A stretch of 5,748 bases of DNA, taken from positions 1 through 5,748 of the forward strand of contig JAKFCW010000105.1 of NCBI GenBank assembly GCA_036676455.1, given 5' to 3'. The translations under genes and the position numbers were made by a program. This DNA is from UBA4093 sp036676455. GTDB lineage: Bacteria; Cyanobacteriota; Sericytochromatia; S15B-MN24; UBA4093. Positions 1-5,597 of this stretch are shown here, piece by piece. The stretch's first letter is position 1, and each line of letters opens with the position of its first letter. The notes beneath the pieces are model-generated. The model made no database searches and was not told the DNA's origin. It saw only the letters and a program-made list of their open reading frames with translations.

Positions 1-288
1 GCCGAGGCTGACCGGGATGATCTGGTGCTGGCGGATCAGGTTCTCGGGGATCAGCTTGAAGACCTCGGGCGCGACCTTGGTCTTGCGGAGGTTGATGTAG
101 CGAAGGCCGTACTGGAGTTCGAGCGCATCCTTGATGGAGGCCTCGGTGATGAATCCCTGCTTGATCAGGATCATGCCGAGGCTTTCCTTGGTCTGCTTCT
201 GGATGTCGACCGCCGACTTCAGCTGACCCTCGGTGATGAGGTTGGCGTTCAGTAGGATCTCGCCCAACTTCATCTTGACGATGGCCAA
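1..288 (-). CDS. MshEN-domain protein, N-terminus of a probable PilB/GspE-type ATPase (partial)
   Basis: Only the first 96 codons are in the window; the rest lies beyond the left edge. Residues 7-30 and 36-59 form two 24-residue motifs (KLGEILLNANLITE..., SLGMILIKQGFITE...), each ending in Gln and separated by five residues (KQTKE). This is the published layout of the MshEN c-di-GMP-binding domain found at the N-terminus of type IV pilus and type II secretion ATPases. Residues 74-93 (PEVFKLIPENLIRQHQIIPV) match the segment that normally follows in GspE/PilB. The Arg that usually opens each motif is Lys7 and Ser36 here, and the usual Gly of motif one is Asn16, so ligand binding may be altered. 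The start is TTG, with AGGAG seven bases upstream; the in-frame ATG five codons later has no well-placed ribosome site, and a stop lies ten codons upstream. Since no ATPase core is visible, a stand-alone MshEN regulator is possible. Confidence 0.85.
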   Translation of the reverse strand, partial: MAIVKMKLGEILLNANLITEGQLKSAVDIQKQTKESLGMILIKQGFITEASIKDALELQYGLRYINLRKTKVAPEVFKLIPENLIRQHQIIPVSLG

Positions 289-295
289 TTCGGTT

Positions 296-300
296 CTCCT
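296..300 (-). promoter_or_regulatory. Ribosome binding site that supports a TTG start
   Basis: AGGAG on the minus strand lies seven bases before the TTG at 288-286. It is 22 bases from the first ATG (273-271), which is too far. The spacing is the main reason for choosing the TTG start for the MshEN gene. Confidence 0.7.
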
Positions 301-376
301 TCCGCTGGTCGCCGCGCCTCAACCCACGCCCGGGTGGACGCAGAGGTCGCTCGATGAGGACTCGCTTGCTGGCTTT

Positions 377-407
377 ATTGTACCCGGAATGTCCTAGGCT
401 TTTTCAG
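377..407 (-). promoter_or_regulatory. Candidate sigma70-type promoter of the MshEN gene
   Basis: A TACAAT hexamer (377-382, five of six bases of the -10 consensus) lies in the gap after the roadblock gene. A weak -35, CTGAAA at 402-407, is 19 bases upstream and overlaps the stop region of the roadblock gene. The A/T-rich stretch TACAATAAAG stands out against the GC-rich surroundings. This would allow the MshEN gene to be transcribed independently of the roadblock gene. The spacing is longer than the optimal 17 bases, so the call rests mostly on the -10 box. Confidence 0.4.
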
Positions 408-1548
408 ACACCGAGGCGATCGCCTGGAGAACGCCCGCCAGGTCCAGCTGCATCAGGCTCTGCGAAAGCACGACGAGCACGCCGACCTCCAGGGCCATCA
501 GCAGCAGCACGCCGCTCTCGGTGTCCACGATGATCTGACGGGCAGGCCCCAGCTTCATCTTCTTGCACTGGACGTCGAGGTTGGTCTGCATCGAGCTCGC
601 GATGGCGCCGATCATCTCCTTCTCGTACGCCGCGGGCAGCGTGCTGGAGATGACCAGGCCGTCCCGGCCGACGATCATCGAGCCGGCCACGCCCTGGACG
701 CCGTCGATGACCTGGAGGATGGCATCGAGGTCCTGGCCGCGCGACTCCGAGATGACCTTGGTGGTGGTGTAGAGGCCCGCACCCCGCTTCTCGGCGTTGT
801 CGATGATGCGCTTGAGGGTGTTCTGGTCGACCAGCAGCTTGCCGATGGAAACCAGGCCATCGGGCTGGCCGGGAGCCGGCGCCGGGGGCTGCGGACGTGC
901 CGCCGGAGCGGCCGGGGCATGGCCCTGGAACGGCTGGGTCGGAGCGCCCATGGGAGCCGCAGGCATGGGGGCCGCTGCAGGTGCAGGCGCGGGTGCCGGA
1001 GCGGAAGGCGGCGCTGCGGCTGCAGGCATGGAAGGCGGGGGAGCCGCCAGGGCGCCGCCCACCTCGAAGCTATCGAAGAGCGCGTCCAGCGACGAGTCCA
1101 CCCCGTCCGGGAAGAGCTTGCTGTTGTCCACCGCCGCAGCATGGCTCGGGGCCGGCGTGCTGGGCTGAGGAGCGGCAGGAGGAACGCGCTGCTCCTGGTA
1201 TACCGGAGCAACAGGAGCCTGGGGAGGCAGCATCCCGGCCATGTCAGGCGGGTTGTTGCCGAATTCCAGACCCGCAAAGAGTTCGTCGTCCATGTCCGAG
1301 TAGGCACCGGCCGACGGAGCCGACGGCTGCAGCGCCTGGTCGAGATCGAGATCGAAGTCCTCGGGAGGCGGAGGAGGCGCGGGCTTCGGCTTCTTGGCCG
1401 CGACGGCACCTTTCCTGGCAGTGGCGCCCTTGCCGGCCTTACCGCCAGCTTTCTTCTTGCCGGCGGCCTTCTTGCCGCCGCCAAATCCTGCCAAGAGGCC
1501 CGCCAGGAACCCCTTCTTTTCTGGTTTCTTTGGCTTACGGGTGCCCAT
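394..1548 (-). CDS. Roadblock/LC7-domain protein with basic N-terminus and Pro/Ala-rich linker
   Basis: This 384-residue protein has four visible parts. Residues 1-56 are very basic (Lys, Gly, Ala) around a hydrophobic patch, GFLAGLLAGF (13-22). Residues 57-230 are a Pro/Ala-rich, probably disordered linker with acidic islands at 64-73, 85-97 and 151-164. Residues 231-272 are a short ordered-looking segment (SIGKLLVDQ...). Residues 273-384 are a roadblock/LC7 domain: DAILQVIDGVQGVAGSMIV, then a DGLVIS turn, a helix with SSMQTNL, and the strands RQIIVDTESGVLLLMAL and VGVLVVLS. Roadblock proteins of the MglB type form dimers that control small Ras-like GTPases, for example in pilus-driven motility. 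No GTPase gene is visible here. The ATG at 1548 has AGGAG 11 bases upstream. A TTG start at 1644 would add 32 residues but has a poorer ribosome site and an unconvincing extra sequence. The fold is secure; the function is inferred from family and neighbour. Confidence 0.85.
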   Translation of the reverse strand: MGTRKPKKPEKKGFLAGLLAGFGGGKKAAGKKKAGGKAGKGATARKGAVAAKKPKPAPPPPPEDFDLDLDQALQPSAPSAGAYSDMDDELFAGLEFGNNPPDMAGMLPPQAPVAPVYQEQRVPPAAPQPSTPAPSHAAAVDNSKLFPDGVDSSLDALFDSFEVGGALAAPPPSMPAAAAPPSAPAPAPAPAAAPMPAAPMGAPTQPFQGHAPAAPAARPQPPAPAPGQPDGLVSIGKLLVDQNTLKRIIDNAEKRGAGLYTTTKVISESRGQDLDAILQVIDGVQGVAGSMIVGRDGLVISSTLPAAYEKEMIGAIASSMQTNLDVQCKKMKLGPARQIIVDTESGVLLLMALEVGVLVVLSQSLMQLDLAGVLQAIASVSEKA

Positions 1549-1647
1549 CCCTGCGAGCGCTCCTTTTCGTATCCTGATCGTTCGCGTCTCGCGAGCGTCT
1601 CCGGCGAAACTGGCCGGCCAAAGCCCCCGCTTGCGCGTATCCAACCC

Positions 1648-1678
1648 AGTTTACCCTGAATCCCCCTTAAACAATCAA
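1648..1678 (-). promoter_or_regulatory. Weak candidate promoter of the roadblock gene
   Basis: TTGATT (1673-1678) and TAAACT (1648-1653) are separated by 19 bases in the only A/T-rich patch between pheT and the roadblock gene. Each hexamer matches four of six consensus bases. It would give a leader of roughly 90 bases before the ATG at 1548. The 200-bp gap after a strong hairpin argues that some promoter must be present, but this exact match is weak. Confidence 0.25.
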
Positions 1679-1687
1679 GAGGTAGGG

Positions 1688-1730
1688 CCAGGGAGCCGCG
1701 GCGCCAGTCGCGCGCCGCGGCATCCCTTGG
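1688..1730 (-). terminator. pheT: GC-rich hairpin downstream of pheT, probable transcription terminator
   Basis: The arms GCCGCGGCGC and GCGCCGCGGC (1712-1721 and 1695-1704) are perfectly complementary over 10 bp around a 7-base loop. The stem is extended by AGGGA/TCCCT after one bulged base, and by two more GC pairs. It starts 18 bases after the pheT stop codon, the normal place for an operon terminator. There is no clean U-tract after it on the minus strand: the sequence continues GGCCCTACCTCTTGATTGTTT. Termination may therefore be incomplete or factor-assisted; an alternative role is protecting the 3' end of the pheST mRNA. Confidence 0.6.
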
Positions 1731-1748
1731 CGTCTAGGATCCGCGCCG

Positions 1749-4139
1749 CTAGTCGCGCAGCGCGGCTCCGTAGCGTTCGGCCATGCGCTCGACGATCCGC
1801 TGATGGATCGGCTCGACGTCCGCATCCGACAGGGTCCGTCCCGCCTCGCGGTAGCGCAGGCGCAATCCGAGGCTGACCCGACCCTGCGGGACCTGAGGCC
1901 CCTGGTAGCGGTCGAAGACCTCCACCGATTCGAGCAGGGCCCCGCCAAGCGCCTGGACTTCCGAGACCAGCTCGCTGGCGCTCAGGTCCTCGGCGACCAC
2001 CAACGCCAGGTCCCGGGCGATCGCCGGGTACCGGGCAAACGCCGTGAAGTGGGGTTCGTGCTTGCCCAGCGCCAGGATCCGGTCGAGATCGACCCAGCCC
2101 ACAGCCGCCCGGCCGCCGGCAGGGAGGTCGGTGTCGGCGTAGCGCTGCGGGTGCAGCTCGCCGAGATATCCCAGCGTCTCGCCGTTCAGAATGAGCTTGG
2201 CGGACCGCCCGGGATGCAGCGCAGGATGCGCGTCCGCGACGAACTGCACGCCCTTGACGCCCAGGCGCTCCAGGAGATTTTCCAGGATTCCCTTGAGCCA
2301 GAAGAAGTCCGCCAAGAGGGCTTCAGGCGCGCGCCGCCAGACGCCGTGACCCATCTCGCCCATGGCGAGCAGGGCGAGGCGCTGCGACTCGCGCGTGGGG
2401 CCGACCTCAGGCTCGACGTAGGTCCGTCCGATCTCGAAGATCGCCAGGTCCGAGTTGCCCTGGTAGTGGTTGTGGCGTGCCACCTCCAGCAGCCCCGGCA
2501 GCAGCGACTGGCGCAGGCCGGTCATCTCGGCCAGGGGGTTGGCCAGCACCACGGGCTTGCCCTCGGCATCCTGACGGTTCGCAAGGTTCACCAGCGACGG
2601 GGTGATTACCTCGTCGAAGCCCGCGCCCACCAGGAGGCCACGGACGGCCTGCTCCAGCTCGTAGCGCGGGGACGAGCCGCCCACCCGGTCGAGCCGGGGC
2701 AGGGTGGCAGGGATCTTGTCGTAGCCGTAGCGACGGGCGATCTCCTCGATGAGGTCCGCCTCGCGGGTCACGTCATGCCGGCGCCAGCCGGGCACGGTCA
2801 CCACAACCGGTCCTTCGCCCGAGGTCCGGAAGCCGAGGCCCTCGAGCAGAGCGCGGATCTCGCTCACGGGAAGCGTGATGCCCAGGATCTTGGTGATGCG
2901 CTCGGGGCGCAAGGTCACGGTCAGCTCGCCGGGCCAGGACGGCTCCTTCAGGGCCTCGGCAGGAGCCCCCACAGGCGTCGCTCCCGCCACCTGGGCCAGC
3001 AGCTGGGTGGCGCGAGCCAGGGCCTTCAGGGTGCCTTCGGGGTCGACCCCGCGCTCGAAGCGGTACGAGGACTCGCTGGACAGGCCGAGGGCCTTGCCGG
3101 TGCGGCGGACCGACTTCGGAAGGAAGTAAGCCGATTCCAGGAGGATGGCCGTGGTCGACTCGGTCACCTGGGAATGGGCTCCGCCCATGACGCCGGCCAC
3201 GGCGTGAGCCGCCGAGGCGTCGGCGATCACGAGCATGTCGGTCGTCAGCTCGCGCTCCTCGCCGTCCAGGGTCTGGATCGTCTCTTCAGGCCTGGCGCGG
3301 CGGGCAGTGACGGTGGCCGCGTCGATCTTGGCGAGGTCGAAGGCATGCAGGGGCTGACCCAGCTCCAGGAGGACGTAGTTGGTGACGTCCACGACGTTGG
3401 AGATGCTGCGGATGCCGGCCAGCTCCAGGCGCTTGGCCAGCCAGTCGGGCGACGGGCCTACCGTGAGGCCCTCGAGGATCTGGCCTGCGTAACGCGAGCA
3501 GAGCTCGGGATCGGCCAGGCTGACGGATGCCTTGCTGGCCGGAGACTGGGGCAGGGTGGCGAGCTCGGGCTGCTTCAGGGTGGCGAGATTGGCCGCAGCC
3601 AGCTCGCGGGCGACGCCGACGATCGAGAGGGCGTCCGGGCGGTTGGCGGTGACGGCGATCTCGAGGACGACGTCACCGATGCCCAGGACGTCGGAGGCCG
3701 GGATGCCGATGGAGGTGTCGGCGGGGAAGACGTGGACGCCGTCAATGTCGGGCGGCAGGCCGAGCTCCTTCTTGGAGCAGTACATGCCGAAGGAGTCGAC
3801 GCCGCGAAGCTTCGAGGCCTTGATCTCCAGTCCGCCGGGCAGGTTGGAGCCGACCAGCGCGACCGGGATGATGTCACCGGCCTCGACGTTGGCGGCGCCG
3901 GTGACAATTTGCAGGGGCTCGGCCTGACCGACATCGGTCTGGCAGATGCGGAGGCGGTCGGCGTTGGGGTGCCTGTCGGTGGAGAGGATCTTGCCGGTGA
4001 CCACGGTCTCGAGGCCGGGCGCGACGCGCGAGATGCCTTCGACCTCCAGGCCCGCGTTGGTGAGGGCCACGGCGATCGCCGAGGTATCCGACAGCGGGGG
4101 GGACAGGTAGTCGTTCAACCAGTTCAAGGGGATACGCAT
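1749..4139 (-). CDS. pheT: Phenylalanyl-tRNA synthetase beta subunit
   Basis: PheT pairs with PheS as an alpha2beta2 cytosolic enzyme that charges tRNA-Phe with phenylalanine. At 796 residues it has the usual bacterial length and domain order. Residues 1-38 are the N-terminal B1 segment (MRIPLNWLNDYL). Residues 40-150 are the EMAP-like OB-fold tRNA-binding domain (HPNADRL at 57-63, KLRGVDSFGM at 110-119). Residues 210-385 are the B3/B4 editing domain that hydrolyses Tyr-tRNA-Phe (SNVVDVTNYVLLELGQPLHAFD at about 247-268, RFERGVDP at 360-367). Residues 405-480 are the B5 domain (READLIEEIARRYGYDKIP). Residues 490-690 are the catalytic-like core, and 703-794 the ferredoxin-like anticodon-binding domain (RYPAIARDLALVV to SDADVEPIHQRIVE). 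The ATG lies 16 nt after the pheS stop, with AGAGGA about nine bases upstream, so the two are co-transcribed. No frame break or missing domain is seen. Confidence 0.98.
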   Translation of the reverse strand: MRIPLNWLNDYLSPPLSDTSAIAVALTNAGLEVEGISRVAPGLETVVTGKILSTDRHPNADRLRICQTDVGQAEPLQIVTGAANVEAGDIIPVALVGSNLPGGLEIKASKLRGVDSFGMYCSKKELGLPPDIDGVHVFPADTSIGIPASDVLGIGDVVLEIAVTANRPDALSIVGVARELAAANLATLKQPELATLPQSPASKASVSLADPELCSRYAGQILEGLTVGPSPDWLAKRLELAGIRSISNVVDVTNYVLLELGQPLHAFDLAKIDAATVTARRARPEETIQTLDGEERELTTDMLVIADASAAHAVAGVMGGAHSQVTESTTAILLESAYFLPKSVRRTGKALGLSSESSYRFERGVDPEGTLKALARATQLLAQVAGATPVGAPAEALKEPSWPGELTVTLRPERITKILGITLPVSEIRALLEGLGFRTSGEGPVVVTVPGWRRHDVTREADLIEEIARRYGYDKIPATLPRLDRVGGSSPRYELEQAVRGLLVGAGFDEVITPSLVNLANRQDAEGKPVVLANPLAEMTGLRQSLLPGLLEVARHNHYQGNSDLAIFEIGRTYVEPEVGPTRESQRLALLAMGEMGHGVWRRAPEALLADFFWLKGILENLLERLGVKGVQFVADAHPALHPGRSAKLILNGETLGYLGELHPQRYADTDLPAGGRAAVGWVDLDRILALGKHEPHFTAFARYPAIARDLALVVAEDLSASELVSEVQALGGALLESVEVFDRYQGPQVPQGRVSLGLRLRYREAGRTLSDADVEPIHQRIVERMAERYGAALRD

Positions 4140-4155
4140 GACGAAGAGTCCTCTC

Positions 4156-5214
4156 TTAGAACTGCCGCAGGAAGCGCAGGTCGTTCTCCCAGATCAGCCG
4201 AATGTCGGGGATGTCGTACTTGAGGAGGGCGATTCGCTCGGCGCCGAGGCCGAAGGCGAAGCCCTGGTAGACATCGGGATCGAGGCCGACGCCCGTCAGG
4301 ACGCTCGGGTCGACCATGCCGCAGCCGCCGATCTCCAGCCAGCCGGTGTGCGAGCAGAGGCGGCAGCCTTCGCCGCCGCAGATGCACTGGATGTCGTACT
4401 CGGCGGAGGGCTCGGTGAACGGGAAGAAGGAGGGGCGGAAGCGCACCTTGCGATCCTTGCCGAAGACCTCTTGCATGGCCAGGGTCAGGGTGCCCTTGAG
4501 GTCGGCGAAGGTGGTCTCTTGGTCGATGACCAGGCCCTCGATCTGGTGGAAGATCGGGTAGTGGCGGTTGGTCACGGTGTCGCGGCGGTAGACGCGGCCG
4601 GGAGCGATGATGCGGATGGGGGGCTTCTGCGACTCCATGACCCGGATCTGGACGGGGGAGGTATGGGTGCGAAGCAGGCGGCTGCCGGGGGCTCCGGCGC
4701 GATCGCCCTCAGCGCCTGCGGCTTCGACGTAGAAGGTGTCCTGCATCTCGCGGGCGGGATGGTCCTCGGGGGTGTTGAGGGCCGTGAAGTTGTGCCAGTC
4801 GTCCTCGACCTCGGGGCCCTCGGCGACGGTGTAGCCGAGCTTGGCGAAGACGGCGATGATGTCGTCGAGCACGCGGGTCAGGGGGTGGGGATGGCCGAGG
4901 GTGACGGCGCGACCCGGGAGGGTCACGTCGATGCGTTCGCGCAGGAGCTTCTTCTCGAGCTCGGCGGATTCCAGCTCGCGCTTGCGCGCGTCGAAGTCCT
5001 GTTGCAGGACGCCCTTGATGCGGTTGACCTCCTGGCCGAAGGACTTGCGCTCCTCGGGGGGGAGCTTGGGGATCTCGCGGGTGAGCTGGTTGAGCTCGCC
5101 GCGTTCGCGCGAGAAGTAGCGCAGGTACCAGTCCTCGAGCTCCGTCAAGGTCTGGACCTCGGCGAGCAGGCGCTTGGCGTCGTTCAGAATGGAATCGAGC
5201 TGGGTCGTATTCAT
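4156..5214 (-). CDS. pheS: Phenylalanyl-tRNA synthetase alpha subunit
   Basis: PheS is the catalytic subunit, a class II aminoacyl-tRNA synthetase that forms phenylalanyl-adenylate and transfers it to tRNA-Phe. Its 352 residues are about normal. Residues 1-90 form the helical coiled-coil arm that contacts tRNA (GELNQLTREIPKLPPEER at 39-56). The core begins at TLGHPHPLT (105-113); THTSPVQIR (183-191), RVYRRD (207-212) and FHQIEG (222-227, motif 2) line the active site. GFAFGLGAERIAL (318-330) is motif 3, with the conserved Ala of the phenylalanine pocket. Four cysteines (277, 279, 284, 287) form the CxC-x4-CxxC loop seen in many non-enterobacterial PheS. Residues 165-178, rich in Ala and Gly between DTFYVE and RLLRTHTS, look like a small lineage insert. 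The ATG has GAGG six bases upstream. pheT follows after 16 nt. Confidence 0.98.
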   Translation of the reverse strand: MNTTQLDSILNDAKRLLAEVQTLTELEDWYLRYFSRERGELNQLTREIPKLPPEERKSFGQEVNRIKGVLQQDFDARKRELESAELEKKLLRERIDVTLPGRAVTLGHPHPLTRVLDDIIAVFAKLGYTVAEGPEVEDDWHNFTALNTPEDHPAREMQDTFYVEAAGAEGDRAGAPGSRLLRTHTSPVQIRVMESQKPPIRIIAPGRVYRRDTVTNRHYPIFHQIEGLVIDQETTFADLKGTLTLAMQEVFGKDRKVRFRPSFFPFTEPSAEYDIQCICGGEGCRLCSHTGWLEIGGCGMVDPSVLTGVGLDPDVYQGFAFGLGAERIALLKYDIPDIRLIWENDLRFLRQF

Positions 5215-5232
5215 CGTTGGCCTCGTCGATGG

Positions 5233-5268
5233 AAAAAAACGGTCCGGCGGCAGGAGCCGACGGACCGT
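5233..5268 (-). terminator. Intrinsic terminator in the rpsR-pheS gap, possible pheST attenuator
   Basis: On the minus strand ACGGTCCG (5268-5261) pairs perfectly with CGGACCGT (5246-5239). After one T/C mismatch, four more GC pairs (CGGC/GCCG) close a four-base TCCT loop. A run of seven T follows (5239-5233). This is a strong Rho-independent terminator. It ends 18 nt before the pheS ATG and directly upstream of its GAGG ribosome site (5221-5224). It can end transcripts from the ssb-rpsR operon. Its position inside the pheS leader also makes it a candidate attenuator; pheST operons in other bacteria are regulated by attenuation (leader peptide pheM in E. coli, T-box in Firmicutes). Which applies here cannot be told from sequence. 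Confidence 0.85.
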
Positions 5269-5302
5269 ACGGGTTTAGGGAAAACTCCCTCGCGCTGGTT
5301 CG

Positions 5303-5333
5303 GGTTTCTTCAAGCCAACGGCCTGGAAAAACC
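5303..5333 (-). promoter_or_regulatory. Second hairpin in the pheST leader
   Basis: Two 14-base arms, GGTTTTTCCAGGCC and GGCTTGAAGAAACC, fold around a GTT loop with one C/A mismatch and two G-U pairs in RNA. It starts 10 bases after the rpsR stop codon and ends 34 bases before the terminator hairpin. There is no U-tract after it, so it is not itself a terminator. It may be a pause or regulatory hairpin of the pheST leader, or simply protect the 3' end of the rpsR message. Confidence 0.4.
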
Positions 5334-5343
5334 GCGGCAGGCG

Positions 5344-5583
5344 CTAGTCGATCGAGAAAGGCAGCAGCGCGATCTCGCGCGACACCTTGATCGCATCCGT
5401 GAGTGCCCGCTGGTGCTTGGCGCAAGCGCCCGTGACGCGACGGGGAAGGATCTTGCCCCGCTCGGTCAGGAACTTACGCAGGCGCATCACGTCCTTGTAA
5501 TCGATAAGGGTGACCTTGTCCACGCAGAAGGAGCAAACCTTCCGACGCTTCATGCGGCCACCACGCTTAGCCGGTGCGGCCAT
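5344..5583 (-). CDS. rpsR: 30S ribosomal protein S18
   Basis: This 79-residue protein is the small-subunit protein S18, which binds next to S6 on the platform of the 30S ribosome. The family signature is intact: RRKVCSFCVDKV (13-24), IDYKDVMRLRKFLTERGKILPRR (27-49), then GACAKHQRALTDAIKVSREIALLPF (52-76). Cys17, Cys20, Cys54 and His57 make it the cysteine-containing (C+) form, thought to bind zinc, rather than the cysteine-free paralogue some bacteria use under zinc limitation. Length is typical. A perfect AGGAGG (5591-5596) stands seven bases before the ATG, and the ssb stop is only 14 nt upstream, so it is co-transcribed with ssb. The gene rplI, which often follows, is not present; pheS comes next. 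Confidence 0.98.
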   Translation of the reverse strand: MAAPAKRGGRMKRRKVCSFCVDKVTLIDYKDVMRLRKFLTERGKILPRRVTGACAKHQRALTDAIKVSREIALLPFSID

Positions 5584-5597
5584 GTGGTTACCTCCTG

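Noticed and set aside
1549..1644. Upstream TTG start adding 32 residues to the roadblock protein
   Set aside because: The TTG has only a weak AGGG upstream and the extra residues show no sensible character; the ATG at 1548 has AGGAG nearby and begins a coherent basic segment. It cannot be fully excluded.
919..1659. Plus-strand frames opposite the roadblock gene
   Set aside because: Their Arg/Gly- or Ala/Gly-rich sequences mirror the Pro/Ala-rich linker of the real gene; no ribosome site or domain.
1803..4223. Plus-strand reading frame of 806 codons opposite pheT
   Set aside because: It runs fully antisense to a clearly real pheT, has a composition rich in Gly, Arg, Gln and Asp with no recognisable domain, and such frames are common opposite GC-rich genes.
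5215..5343. T-box riboswitch upstream of pheS
   Set aside because: The gap is too short, and neither the conserved T-box sequence (AGGGTGGNACCGCG) nor a specifier stem is visible.
4709..5425. Minus-strand frame of 238 codons running from within rpsR through the gap into pheS
   Set aside because: Out of frame with both real genes. It passes several Phe codons in the gap but has no start codon there, so it is not a convincing leader peptide.
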